DNA of 64,000 nucleotides from Cladopsammia gracilis (Eukaryota; Cnidaria; Anthozoa; Scleractinia; Dendrophylliidae): NCBI GenBank assembly GCA_022457155.1, contig JAJGOT010000494.1, positions 186,001 to 250,000 of the forward strand, read 5' to 3'. Shown piece by piece: positions 35,800 to 47,596 of this stretch (position 1 is its first letter; each line of letters starts with the position of its first letter). The notes under the pieces were generated by a model. It saw only the letters and a program-made list of their open reading frames with translations, ran no database searches and was not told where the DNA came from. The position numbers and the translations under genes were made by a program.

Positions 35800-37200
35800 A
35801 AACTCTAATAATAAGACAAACTGGGGAGCAAACCCAATTGCAATCATCTCCTCAATGTTGGCAAAAGGCGTCAACTGCTTCACAGCCGTGATGAAAGAAC
35901 CGAAAGTTGAATCTTGGTAACTTGGCGTTGTAACTACAGGCGAACATATAAACAGTGTGCGGACCCCAGAGATTATCAGTGCCTGAAAGATAACACCGTA
36001 AATAGCATAATCGTCGAAATCGGTTAGTTTGCTAATAAAATCAGCTTGGACGTTAAGATCCCTGGGGATCCATTTAATATCAAGAGATATGCGAATTTAA
36101 AGGCAAATTAGAAACGCTCGAAGAGCTAACTCCTGCAAATGCAATTCCTGCTACCGTGAAGGAGAATAGATGGAACATTCTGGTTGTCGGAATAATAGAT
36201 CACCTTGGAATCGGATAAATGATTTGAAAAAGCCTCCAAGGCTAGACAAACAGCTTAAAGTTCTCAACAGGTCGAGCTTGGGCTTTTTCCGCTGGCGAAC
36301 AATTCTGATGAAATACTAAGTCAGAGTCAGGCTCAACAAATGCGGCACAGGCAGAATCGGAAGAATCGGAAACACTAACTTTGACCGGAAGCGACTGCGC
36401 TCCCTAATAAGTTTTGCCAACAGGGGACTCAAGATTGTTCTCCCAAAAGACAATTTCTGAAATAGAATCTCACGACTGAGAATAGGGATCTAGTCATAAT
36501 GCGGGCAACCGAACCGACGCAACTCGAAAGAGAAATAATCTGGCCGGCTAAACTGGCAACGCTTTTAAAGTGGATTCTTGGAGGAGACGGCAGGGCAGAT
36601 AAGTCCGCGAGGCTGGAATTAAGTTTGGAGATACGTTCGTCGGTAGCTTTGACAGAACCGTCAATGGTATTAAAAACAACTCCTAACCAAGTGATGATTT
36701 GAACGGGCTCCCAAATAGACTTTTCCTGGTTGGGAACGAAACCAAACTTCAACAGATTGGAATGAACGGCTAAACGGCGGATTTTGGCGGAAACAAAAAC
36801 TGCTCCTCCTCCTAGACCATCGTCAAGGAAGATAGCAATAGGTATACCCTGACTCCTACAGGATTTTGAAGCAGTTAGAGAATCTTGGAAAAGATAAAAG
36901 GAGCGGATGAGATGCCAAACAGAAGAACACAAAATAGAAAATGTCTGAAAATACCGGCGCCAAAATCTCAGGCGAATGAAAGGAATTTACGGTGATCGGG
37001 AAAATTTTCGATATAATGATATCCAGATTTAAGAGCGAATTTGAATAAATAAAAGCCACAGTTAAATATTTGAGTGGCCACACTCAAGTCCTCACACTAG
37101 AACTTTTGCTTGTAAATAAAAGCGTTCACGTGCCTCCCATATGGAGAATTAACCTTTGTAGCTCGAACTGCGGGTGGAAACAGAAAGCGGATAGACAATG
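35800..37200 (-). pseudogene. Reverse transcriptase/RNase H of the DIRS-type element, broken
   Basis: The frame 36,429-36,932 holds the active-site box IAIFLDDGLGG and the downstream FGFVPNQEKS...ITWLGVVFNT and SVASLAGQIISL typical of DIRS RT. The frame 36,856-37,083 holds a decayed motif A region (NLDIIISKIFP in place of the usual D-L-K-S-G-Y). About 36,000-36,100 encodes ADFISKLTDFDDYAIYG, matching the end of DIRS RNase H. Frameshifts and stops separate these parts. Confidence 0.85.
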
Positions 37201-37608
37201 CTAGGCACGCAAAAAATCTCTTCAACAAGGTTAAAATAGAGTAGGTCATTAACACCTCGGGACACAAAAAAGACTGTAAGCACGTGCGGAAGCATTGTTA
37301 GCTTTAGAAAAAGGCGTAGGCAACTGGAAAAAAGGAATTTGATAGCCTAGACTAATGACATTCAAAATAAACTGAGAAACTTCCAAGGAACGCCAAAAAT
37401 CGATGCATATTTAAAGTCTTCCTCGAACTGAAGCCTGAGCTGAACTATCAAGAGTACAGCATGAATCTGTGAAGATGTCCAAAACTAACGGAATTAAACA
37501 ACAAGAATCATCGAGATCTTGCTCACTATTGAGCTCCGCTTCTGAAACTAATTCACTAGAATCAAAATGGGAAATAACTACACCTGATTTGTAATGATGC
37601 TCGTCAAG

Positions 37609-38313
37609 TCATTTTGAAGCTGAAAAAGCTTGCTTGGCCATCGCTGGGCAAGAGGAGCGCCAATGCCCAAACTTTCCACACGCGAAACAGGTGCCTGTAT
37701 TTGGTCGACGGGGAGGAAAAGCAGGAACGCCTGAGTGAAAAGGCTGAAATTGACTGTGCGTGTTTGAAGACGGAAGCGGCGCGTGGACGGGCGAAGGTTT
37801 CATGTTCGCGCTCATAAAAGCAGTCTTCTTCTTCTTGCAAATCGACGAGACCACCGAGCGAGCACGCCTTTCGGCGCTGTAGATACGCTTTTCGTTGTCC
37901 GATCCATCGGCCAGGTCGTGTTGTTTGTATTCTTCTACAGTACTCCAACCAAACTCTGACTTATCGGCCAGAAGGATGTGTTTCTGGCGTTCGGCGAGCA
38001 GTTTCTCACCTTCTTCGAGGTCGGACTTGACTTTGTCAAATTGGGACTTCTCAGCGGCGGACTTGGCGCTGTAAATAGTTTCAGCTAGTTTTGAGTTAAA
38101 TTTGTGCTGGTCTTCGTTGGCTTTTCTTTTGAACTTGTGTGGCTCATTAAATTTAAGCTTCTTGATCTCTTTCATCTGCAACTCGGTAGAATCTTCATTG
38201 GCGCGTTTTATTTCGCCGACAGTGTCCTTAAGAAGATCTTTGAAGGAAGCCATAAGCTTATCGTTGTTCGTCTTTATAAGGTCGGACACTTCATCTTTGC
38301 TGACCGACATCAT
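37609..38313 (-). CDS. DIRS-type gag-like protein with CCHC zinc knuckle, 234 aa
   Basis: Open from the ATG pair near 38,310-38,313. A helical, charged N-terminal half (SKDEVSDLIKTNNDKL...) is followed by a Pro/Ser linker and a retroviral-type knuckle C-FA-C-GKFG-H-WRSS-C near the C-terminus. This is the usual first ORF of DIRS elements and would package RNA. Unlike RT and recombinase it is intact, so this copy could still supply Gag. Confidence 0.85.
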   Translation of the reverse strand: MMSVSKDEVSDLIKTNNDKLMASFKDLLKDTVGEIKRANEDSTELQMKEIKKLKFNEPHKFKRKANEDQHKFNSKLAETIYSAKSAAEKSQFDKVKSDLEEGEKLLAERQKHILLADKSEFGWSTVEEYKQHDLADGSDNEKRIYSAERRARSVVSSICKKKKTAFMSANMKPSPVHAPLPSSNTHSQFQPFHSGVPAFPPRRPNTGTCFACGKFGHWRSSCPAMAKQAFSASK

Positions 38314-38360
38314 GCGCGTACAAACGAAGGCGAAGCGAAAGTTTAAAGGCAAAAAAAAAA

Positions 38361-38544
38361 TTAAGCAAGACTAACGAAGGTTGGTTATGAAGGCCTAGAT
38401 GGCCACCGCGTGCTATACTCTACCTTATATACCCCTGTATCACTACCCATAATGCACTGGCCTGGACCCAGGCCCTGTTGTATCTCGTGCCGACAAAATA
38501 TTTATTTCAGCCTTCTTCGCAAACTCATTCGTCAGAAATAATAT
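38361..38544 (-). repeat. DIRS-type split repeat A1 (5' end)
   Basis: 184 bp; outer boundary fixed by empty sites. Confidence 0.93.
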
Positions 38545-41280
38545 TTATTTTTGCTCATTGACAAATCTCTATTGTTTCCATATTCATAGGCGATTTTCTA
38601 CGTTTCTATAAGAGCTCCAGCTTTGACACTTGACATGTTCGAAGTTGTTCTGCTTCACATGAAACACGATGGAATGTTTGACTGATTCAGGCTGCAATAT
38701 ACATAACAACAAGAGGCTCCAAGCATCTTATACTCATGCGCATGCGTAAGAACGTTTTATGATACATTTTAAGCATGATAAGAAAATGTCCGAGAAAATG
38801 TTACTCCTTTCATTCAGTCATTATTCATTGCGTATTCCATTTATTCATCTGCGTATTTCATTTAGTCATTAGACATTATTATTGAATGTTTTGTAAATGA
38901 AGGCTGTACCACAATGGCGCCAGTGTTTCTTCTAAGTCTTATATATACCAAACGTGAACATGTACTTGAGATGTAGGGGTAGGTAGGGGGGGCAGGATAG
39001 ATAGGATAGGGGGGAGGCAGGATAGATAGGATAGGGGGGGCAGGATAGATAGGATAGCTAGCCTAGATAGGACTAGCCTGCGAGCAAGCTGTGCTGGGTT
39101 AAAGGGGATTAGGGAGGGAATGAGAGGGGCCTCCTTAATCCCCTTTAACCCAGCACAGCTTGCTCGCAGGCTAGTCCTGTAGGGGGTTTTGCTTTTTTTT
39201 TCTATTGATGTTAATTTTAGATTTGCACATTTTTAAACGAAATTCTGTTATTTAATTGTTTATTAGTTTTGTTGTTATTTGTAACATTTGTATTGCTTTT
39301 TTGGTCATAACTGTTGTGAATTATTAACGAATTTTACAATGTTATTTATCGTTATTAATTATTTTGTTAATAAGAAAAGACAACAATATGCAATAAAAAC
39401 TATAATAATAACCACAAACCAATGAAGAGTGCATGATCTATCATCTTATCTTTGGTCTTTAATAACAACTATAATAATTGGTTTTGATTAAAGCTGTAAA
39501 GGCTTAACACATACGATTTTTACGCGACAAAACGCACGCATGCGTATTCTTTCCAACTCACTTAAGATTGCGTGGCAAATCCCCTTTTTCACAGAGATAT
39601 TAATATTTTCTTATTAGTAAATATTACACTAACCTTTATCTATTAGTTCGTCCATATTGCTCTGTTTTATTTAATTTGGCTGATCTACCTTTAGTTCTGT
39701 TAGGAAACCTGATCTATACAAGCCCCATGGTTTCTCTCAGGCTTCCTCACCATCTACTCCCGTAAATTTGTAACTTTTCTATGTCATGTAATTGTGTGAA
39801 ATGGCGAAATAAATTAATTATCAATTAAAACAATTACCACTTAAAGTGGGGTAGCAAGCGTGCTCGAGGCGAGGTACCGCAAATTACACTGAGTACAGAC
39901 CGTGAGCAACGAGGAACGACGGAGGACTCTATGCATAGAAGGAAACTCATTTCTTTTTTCTTGGACTTAAGTCCTCGTTCTTCGCGGTTCGATGCTCGAT
40001 GCTCACTGTAATTTGCACTAAATCGAATCCCACTATTGATGTGACTCCGCTCAGTCTGTTCGCGCAATCCTAATTTGTGTTGGATGTCCTGTGTAGTAGC
40101 CGGATTCGATAGGCTACAACGTTTCCTTCATTAAATCGTGACTTCGAAATTTGAACAATTGAATGTGCACATGACAGAAGAGAATGGAAGAATTGAGGTG
40201 TGGATGAATGAGCTCAAAAGCTACTTTTATTTCTTAAACAAACTTTTAAACAAATCAAAATGCAGGGCTCATCGAACAACTGAAGGTTTGTTTTTATTGC
40301 CGAATATTTTGTTTGGACAAAACTAACCTTCATCTGGGGCTGGGACAACAAGTTTTGTGGACAAAAAGGGAGAGTAATGTGCATATGATATCACGAGTAT
40401 TTTATTATAAAATAAATATCCCATTTAAGTAATCTGTCTTTTGCTAGGTGCTTCCTCGATCACCTTTACCTTTGAAATAATTCATTCAAATTGCCTGAAA
40501 TGAAATGAAATGCCCTCCCCAAGAACAAATGTTTACTAAAATAGTGGGAATAGAAATGGACAATGTGCATTTATTCTGTTGTAGGGCTTTTTAATTGGCA
40601 CTGTTAGATGACAACGTGGCCCCTTTACTGAATGTTCCGGTCGTCAAAGAGTGAATCACGTTTGAAAACGTACATTTTTTATTGTGGTTTTTCCCTTCAA
40701 CAAACCTTTATACTCCTCCACAACAACGACGTGTATTCCGTCGGATAGGTTCAAATTCCCCATCCCACCCAGGCAAAGTTCAAACTCCCACCCGGAGAAA
40801 TGCACGAGCTATGCCCGGGGAAGATGTTGAAGTTTCGAATTGTTCAGCGCAATAGATAATAAAGCTTAAGGTGCTGTTACGCGTAAGATTTTTTTGTCGG
40901 TGCAACATGTCTTTAAGTTACACAAAAAGTCGAAAAAAAAGTGATAGACTGTATTACCGGTACATTGTTACCGTCCTAATACGGGCATGAATTCACGTAC
41001 AGTACTCGCGAGCTTTGGGGTAATTTACCGGTACTTGAATTAAGAAGCAATCTTAATTTCGGTAATCACAAATGAAATGAAATGAAATGAAATGAAATGA
41101 AATGAAATGAAATGAAAATGAAAATGAACTGCTGGTGTTTCGTTAAGTTGTAATAAGCCCCCATCTCTATTAAAGGGGGAGTCTATCTGAATTCCATGTT
41201 TCCGCCACTTAAAATCAATGGCTTTAATGGAAATATCTCGTTCACTTTTCAAGCCATCCAAAAAGCCTCAGCTCATTTCG
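38545..41280. other. Duplicated intergenic block, gene-free
   Basis: 38,545-40,500 closely matches 50,741-52,700; 40,120-41,150 matches 53,500-54,480. It contains GGGGGGCAGGATAGATAGGATA repeats (38,975-39,070), a long hairpin (39,070-39,177) and an ATGAA/TGAAA microsatellite (41,071-41,120). Short ORFs are conserved only because the block is duplicated. Confidence 0.7.
39070..39177. repeat. Perfect 42-bp-arm hairpin
   Basis: GGACTAGCCTGCGAGC...GGGATTA pairs perfectly with 39,136-39,177 around a 24-nt loop. A copy is at 51,266-51,373. Foldback MITE. Confidence 0.92.
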
Positions 41281-41284
41281 TGAA

Positions 41285-41590
41285 TCTATGTTGTGGGATG
41301 TTTTGTGAATTTCTGGGTGATTTTGGGGTATTTTGGGGAGGAAATAGTTTTTCTCAAAGGTTTGGTAAAATTTAGAGAAATTAGAAATATTAAAGATTTA
41401 AAGAAATTTTAAAATTAGAATTTGTAGTTAATAATTAATAGACGGATACCAAGTTAGTCCACTAGCAACCTGGGATGCTCTTGCGTGGGTATGGACTGTC
41501 TGTTGGTGTTCCAAAAATCATTTTCTTTCTCCTATCCATTCTTAAAACCTCTTAAAATTTCATTAAATTCATGTAGAATCCCGCCTTAAA
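41285..41590. repeat. Inverted copy of 25,600-25,890
   Basis: Same sequence as the 3' flank of R1 copy 1 in opposite orientation (for example CAACCTGGGATGCTCTTGCG against CGCAAGAGCACCCCAGGTTG, one mismatch). No gene. Confidence 0.8.
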
Positions 41591-41669
41591 TAAATAAGCA
41601 CATCGGGTGCTTAATAGTAGTTTGACAGTAATTTATGTCATAACGGAGCCTTTATGTCTCTCTCAACAG

Positions 41670-42040
41670 GCGGAGCTCATCCGGGAGAACGCTACAACTT
41701 ACGTGACATAAATAAATGAACTTCTAATGCATGACCGAGTACCGAGGCAGCTACTGTTGTTACTCAAAACTAATGACTTGTTACGGAGTATAGATTACAG
41801 ACTTAGGACAAGCGCTTCCTCTTGCTCGTTTTCACAATGTCACGGTGCTGTATACGCGCTGTAACTAAGCAACGATTGGAACACTGCCAAGGTTGGCGAG
41901 ACTGGGTCCTAATTCAGGCCGATTCCACTTTTTAATTTAGTCATCTTCGAATCACACTTTATCAGGTCTATGTTTCAAGTGTAGTTACATCGCTTAGAAG
42001 ATTATTTTCTAGGCTTGTGAATGGATTGCACTTCCTTTGA
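41670..42040 (+). pseudogene. ADCK1: ADCK1 last-exon pseudogene
   Basis: Copy of the 4,336-4,695 exon with its intron acceptor (CTCTCAACAG). GAA has become TAA after TTYVT, and small insertions (for example ATGCATGA near 41,727 and TTTAAT near 41,930) shift the frame. No other ADCK1 exon is present, so it arose by segmental duplication, not retroposition. Confidence 0.95.
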
Positions 42041-42639
42041 TGCCAGGACAGGGACATTTTTTACTTTCCTTTTCTTTTAGAGCAGTTTTCAACTGATCGT
42101 GGTTTTGCATCGTTATTGGTTAAAAAATTTCGCGCCCTCTTCTCGACCAATCAGAAGGGAAACCAAAACCAACCGTTTCAACTACAGGTATATGTATTTG
42201 CTTTGATTTCTGATTGGTTCATTAGATTGTCTGCGGCTATTGTGATTGGTCAGAGTGATTACAGTCAACTTTCTCAAAGCGGACACCTCTCTAAAATTAA
42301 GTTCACACGTGCGATTCCCCCTGCCATGTTTTGCTACGCTCGCGCTACAACTTCAAATCGCGCATTTAAACAGCCGACGATTTCATTGACATTTGGAATA
42401 TCCAAATCACAGTGAAATCGCAACTAGTACTGTTTCGAACCTGCTCGAATTTGGCTGCGATTTTTATGTAACAATGCGTGTAAGAACTAGGCAATGCTCT
42501 ATTGTTCCGCGGCATTTCGCTTTCCCCACATAAGATTTGGTAGATTTTCACGTTTTAGCTAATGAGGTGGACGGTTTCAACAATATCACAATTAACACTT
42601 AACAATTAACAATTAACTGTCCGTACGCCATGACCTCGA

Positions 42640-42682
<43 letters not shown>

Positions 42683-44253
42683 GCATAGTCTTACAGTTGT
42701 ATTCTGTGAAATGTTATGTTATATGTTCAGTTAAACTTAATCTACAAGGATTAGCTGCTCATAATAAATGTTGCTTAGTTGTATGCTGCTTTATTGTCAT
42801 CTCAAGGCCAATCCAACAAGTCCTATGCCCTCCTTGATGAAGAGAAAAAGGACAGGGTTAAGACTATCTTGTTTATCATGGACCGGTTTTCTATTTCAAT
42901 AGAAAGCTATCATGAGCTGACGCAAACACAACTGCCCCTCCCTAGAATATAGCTTCTTGAAAGCTGTGTGAAGGTGTTGGCTCGGGGGCAATGGGGGAGG
43001 GTACTCCCTATATAAATGGGCTATACGGGGATGCTCCGCCCTTAAGGGGTACCTTTTTTAGGCTGGAGGTATATAAAAGGGTAGGGATTTCACGAGTTGA
43101 AGCATAGAAAAGAGTAGGGAAAACTGCCATAACCTGAACTGAATAAAGAATATTATCTTTGCATGAAGTCAATATGTGTTTTTTGTTGTTGTTGTTATTG
43201 ACCAAAATGCTTAGAGGAAAACTTCAACATCCCCCAGTAGCGAACACCAAGCATTTCTGTAGTTACCATGGTGGGTGGGGGAGGGGGGACTTTGACGTCA
43301 CCATTCAATTTTCTAGTAGGAAATTTAACACCGTATGGGAGGGGTAGGAGAATTTAAACATGTTGCCTCAATTTCATTTCACGTGTTGCGAAAATTAAGT
43401 TCATATATGATTACTGGGAAATCTGCTGGCAGCTTGTTGCTTTAAGGCCCGTTCACACGAGCGATTTTTGCTGCGATTTTAGGTGCGATTTTTGCGGCGA
43501 TTTCATGGCGACGCAAAATCGCGCGTGTGAACGGGCGGCGATTTTACTGCGATTTTTGTGAACTGGACCTGCGATTTTTCCAGCGATTTATAAAATACAC
43601 CAATTTTCACAGCAGTTTTAAGCAAGACGCACGCGTAGTTGATCAACATTGTTGCGACAGCTCTTTGTTGCAAATTTTGTTGTAACAATTGGTGTAATAA
43701 TGTAAAAACTTGCAAATATTCAGTGTTTTTTGTCATGAATGCCGATGAATTCGACGCCGTAATAGCCTGTTTATGTATAACTATTGCTTTATCTGTTCGC
43801 CGGCAAAGAAAAAGGGAAAAACCCCTATCAAAGACGAAGACGGCGCATTTCACAAACTTTTACGCGATTTGGATCATTCCCCATTCATTTATAAATATTC
43901 TTCTTCAGCTTTCCATACATTTTTTTTTGTTGACTTTGGGAGGGTTTCCTTAATGTTTCCGGTCATTGTGGAGTGACGAAAAACACGGATACAAATTTTC
44001 CCTGGAGGGATCCCTTGTACATATTTTGGCAGTTTTCTGACGAAAATCGCAGCAAAATCGAAGTAAAATTTGAACATGTTCAAAACATCTGCGACATCGC
44101 GGCGACATGAATTTCCAAAATCGCAGTAAAATCGCCGCCCGTTCACACGCGCGATTTTGCATCGCCATGAAATCGCCGTAAAAATCGCCGCAATAATCGC
44201 ACCTAAAGTCACAGCAAAAATGGCTCGTGTGAACGGAGTGTCAGCCAGAGCCA
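42041..44253. other. R1 copy 2, upstream part; contains Polinton empty site
   Basis: Matches 4,730-5,190, then jumps to 6,910-7,029 and continues at 24,430 without the Polinton: GTTAAACTTAATCTACAAGG at 42,730-42,750. The decayed MDRFSIS coding remnant is at about 42,815-42,950. No gene is supported. Confidence 0.85.
43446..44235. mobile_element. Foldback element, CCGTTCACACGAGC ends, ~790 bp
   Basis: Long inverted repeats rich in GCGATTTT/AAAATCGC start with CCGTTCACACGAGCGATTTT and end with its complement. It interrupts GTTGCTTTCAGGAGTGTC, which is continuous in R1 copies 1 and 3. Small reading frames inside are unsupported. Confidence 0.8.
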
Positions 44254-44601
44254 ATGAAAACACAAATAATTACTGCAATTGCCCTACTGTGTGCAATTGC
44301 CTTGGTAAGGGATGGACAAACCCCGACAAACTGTTCGGCTAATTTATGTTACATTTCATTTATTATAATTACTGCAGCAATGTTTAACAAATACAGGATT
44401 TTTTGTACTACTCTCCCATTAGGGTTTTAATCTTGTTTCCGCTGTCCAGAAGCACAAGTGTCGTTGTGTTCACCGGTCCTTTTGTTCGTCTTCCAGTTCT
44501 TGCTTGTGCTTGTTAAACAACTCAGACCGCAGTTCGCCTTCAGCTGCTTCCATGCCCCGTCGGTTACTGGTCAGAGGCCTCTCCTAAAACGATTCAATAA
44601 A
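44254..44601 (+). CDS. Secreted cysteine-rich peptide gene, copy 2 (two exons)
   Basis: Exon 1, 44,254-44,304: MKTQIITAIALLCAIAL, a signal peptide, ending at GTAAGG. Exon 2, 44,423-44,587 after a T/C-rich tract and CATTAG: starts GFNLVSAVQK, then KCRCVHRSFC...CLCLL and a Ser/Arg-rich tail, stop TAA. Both sides are phase 0, so the splice is in frame (71 aa). AATAAA follows at 44,596-44,601. It differs from copy 3 by few residues. Five cysteines lie in the mature part. A defence, venom or mucus peptide is possible; no family is assigned. Confidence 0.7.
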
Positions 44602-45013
44602 GCACTCGTTAAAAAACTTCAATGCTGTACAAAAGCCCTTGGGACAGAGACGGATGTTAAAGATCTAACTGACCTGAAAATATTTCAATGAAATTTTAAG
44701 AGGTGAAAGAAGGGATAGAAGAAAGAAAATGATTTTTGGAACACCAAAAGACAGTTAATGCCCACGCAAGAGCACCCCAGGCTGCTAGTGAACTATTTTG
44801 GAACACCAACAGACAGTTGATACCCACGCAAGTGCATCCCAGGTTGTTAGGGATGGACCATTTTATTTTTGAGGGGGGGGGGGTTGAGCAATTACCAAAA
44901 AAAAATTCCTGCACAGCAAAAGTCAAGAAAAAAAAAATCATGCACAGTGGGCCAGGGGAAAAAAAAATTCGAGCAAGCCTTTCTACTGGTAGGATCCTGT
45001 TAGAGATTATAAA

Positions 45014-45457
45014 AGGCCCCGTCCACACGTATCCGGATATTTTTGAAAACGGAGATTTTTTTCTCCGTATTCGAAAACATCCGCGTCCACACGGACCGTA
45101 TTACAATCGTATTTGCCCGTCCACACGTATACGCGAAAATTTTTCGAATACGCTAGACTTCACATGATGAGCATGCGCAGGCTACTGGCACATGCGCGCT
45201 GTGAGAAGCATAAGCCCGCGAAAATCAAAGAGTTTGCCGCCATCTTTGTTTTGACGTCATCGTATTCGAAAACCTTCGTTTTCGACCGTCTACACGAATA
45301 CGATAAATCTCCGTTTTTAAAAATCTACAGTCTGGAGAGCGTATTCAAAAACCTCCGTATTTGTTGCCGAAAACGCCGTTTACGTGTGGACGGGAGGTGC
45401 AAACGAAGAAAAAAATCTCCGTTTTCGAAAATATCCGGATACGTGTGGACGGGGCCT
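45014..45457. mobile_element. Nested MITE, AGGCCCCGTCCACACG ends, 444 bp
   Basis: Long inverted arms (about 45 bp recognisable, GTCCACACGTATCCGGATAT) with CCGTTTTCGAAA-type inner repeats. TSD unclear because of the flanking A-run. Confidence 0.8.
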
Positions 45458-46320
45458 AAAAAAGTAATCTGTAATTTTTGTCAATTTTATTTCAGCAAAC
45501 CAAAAATGCTGTTAAAATGTTTGTAAAATAATTCACCTCTTTGTGTTTCATACCATAAATATCAAAAATACAACATTTCCATCCATCTCTTGTAGTAAAA
45601 CATAAATTTGAACCATTTCACTGAATCTGGTATAATATAAAAATCATGTCTTAAAATATCATTTATATTTAAATATAACTTGTATTATAAAATAACTTTT
45701 AGCTCCCTTCAACATATCTCATATATATTTATTAAATAACAATAACTGTAATGTCTTATAGTGTCTATGTTTCTGCCCCTTCTTCTGCTTCTACGGTAGC
45801 TTCTTAACAGACCAAAAATGCTGTTAAACTGTTTGTAAAATAATTCACCTCTTTGTGTTTCATATCATAAATATCAAAAATACATTTCCATCCATTTCTT
45901 GTAGTAAAACATAAATCACTATAGAGGTGCTGTAAAGAGGGGAGGCAACTGGTTCCACTATGATGGTCTATGGGAGAGGCAACAGCCAGGAAGTGGATTG
46001 AGACTGGGGGACACAGCTACTCCACATGGCTTTATGCTGTCAAGCTGCATTTATGTCAAGGCTTTGTTACTGTAAGAGGGTGGGAAGTATTAAAATTTGC
46101 TAGGTGTTTTCTTAAGACAACATTTGTCTTTTAGATAAGATATTCAATACTAATTTCCTGGCATCGGATAAAAAGATCCAGGCATTTTTACAACATTTGT
46201 AATTCAGCTGAACAGAATTCCTTTATATTTATTTTTGTAACCCAACATGTAACACTGAATAGACTAAATGCAGCTTGACAGTATCGGCCTGGAGAGAAAG
46301 CACTGCTTGAGGTACATGTA

Positions 46321-46726
46321 CAGCGCCGTAGCTAGTATGAGGCCAACCGAGGCACTCGCCTCGGTAAAATTTTGACGAATTTCGCCGATCCTTTTTATTT
46401 ACAAAAGCGATCATTGGAGCCTCCCAGAAAAGATTTCGTGGCCAAAATATAACAGTTAATATATATATAAGCAAAATTTTCGCCGTATTAATACTGCAGG
46501 CATGTCAGTACAAAAACCTGTCGGTACACCGGAAGTACCTCGCTTTCATGTGCTTAAATTTACTCGAAAAAAAGTTACCGAAAGGCCCAGAAAACGCTGC
46601 AAATCGCATTTCCGAGAGACTAAATTTCAAAACTTCTCGGGGGGGCATGCCCCCGAACCCCCCTAGCAACTCCCGCCTTCGGCGGTCGGCTGCCTCAGTA
46701 GGCCGTTTAGTCTGGCTACGGCACTG
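46321..46726. mobile_element. Nested MITE, CAGCGCCGTAGC ends, 5-bp TSD ATGTA, 406 bp
   Basis: CAGCGCCGTAGCTAG at left against CTGGCTACGGCACTG at right, with ATGTA on both sides. hAT-like ends with the same 5-bp TSD length as the MITE at 28,753. Confidence 0.82.
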
Positions 46727-46945
46727 ATGTACCATCTTGTATAGACATACCCTATGGAATGCTTATTTTTGGTGATACTAAATATGAAGACTAAAAAAAA
46801 AAAGAAAAAAAAATTTTCGTGCACAACCTTTAGGTACTAAAAAAAATTCTTGCACAGCCCAAAGGCGAAAAAAAAAATTCTTACCAAGCAAAAATTGCCC
46901 AACCCCCCCCCCCCCCCCCTCAAAAATAAAATGGTCCATCCCTTA

Positions 46946-47596
46946 GTGAACTGTTTTGGTGTCCATCTATTAATTATTAACAACAAATTCTAATTTTAAA
47001 ACTTCAATATTTCTCTAACGAAACGAGCATCACTCTCGGTGTTTTTCGCGCGAATAAAGACAACAGAAACTAGAATTTAGCCCAAGACTATTGTCAGTAA
47101 TGTAGAGCGCAACAAAATAAAAATACCAATCATATCTTTCGTTTTCTTGTGACATTATGATAATCATAAACCGAGTAACATAAGAACTTTGGCTTTTGCC
47201 GTTTTTCTAAAAGAATCAAACACAACACATGGAGCTGACATTATCGAGACATTACAGATGATCTATTTCCCTTTCCGTTAACTTTACGGTTAAAGCTGGT
47301 TAACTTAAAACACTTCACAAAATGCATAATGAACAGGACCAAGAAAAGCCGCACAACCAACACAAAGAACTGTTCCTTATTTCTGTTTCTTTTCCAATTG
47401 TAACAAAATCGTCTTCAGGGCCTTCTCTTTCAAGCAGCCTGGTGAAACTAGCTCGGGACGAGCCTGCTGCATCCATGTATTACTTTTCAAGACGGCCGTT
47501 GCCGATAAATACAAATCCAATGTCACTTGTGAAATCACGGTACATTTTAGGCATGTATAATTGATGTTCAGAATTGTTTGTTAATTAAAGCCTTAC
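46946..47596. other. R2 copy 2, 3' side, no intact gene
   Basis: Matches 29,320-29,717 and 58,230-58,806. Possible later exon sequence of the R2 peptide gene (for example ELVSPGCLKEKAL on the minus strand) is not bounded by convincing splice sites. Confidence 0.5.

Larger units (their letters stand above)
32786..38544 (-). mobile_element. DIRS-order (PAT/Ngaro-type) retroelement, 5,759 bp, no TSD
   Basis: Empty sites at 48,920/48,921 and 50,740/50,741 read ...TGGTC|TTATTTTTGCTC and define both ends without any target duplication, as expected for tyrosine-recombinase integration. Split direct repeats are A1 (38,361-38,544), B1 (34,066-34,156), A2 (33,882-34,065) and B2 (32,786-32,876); B1 and A2 abut exactly, forming the circle-junction copy. 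Encodes gag-like, RT/RNase H and recombinase regions on the minus strand. The repeats look identical, so it moved recently, yet RT and recombinase frames are broken. Confidence 0.93.
44850..46942. mobile_element. Harbinger-like non-autonomous element, TTA TSD, 2,093 bp
   Basis: Ends GGGATGGACCATTTTATTTT and complement, each followed by a G/C homopolymer. TTA is duplicated (44,847-44,849; 46,943-46,945). R1 copies 1 and 3 show the site once as GTTGCTAGTG. No transposase. It contains at least two nested MITEs. Confidence 0.88.

Noticed and set aside
36499..36702. ORFs on the + strand within the DIRS element
   Set aside because: Antisense shadows of the RT region.
40138..40326. Repeated small ORF (TSKFEQLNVHMTEENGRIE...), also 52,338 and 53,451
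   Set aside because: It is shared only through block duplication; no promoter, splice or polyadenylation context was found.
43503..44263. Several 60-125-aa ORFs
   Set aside because: They lie in the inverted arms of the TTCACACG foldback element.
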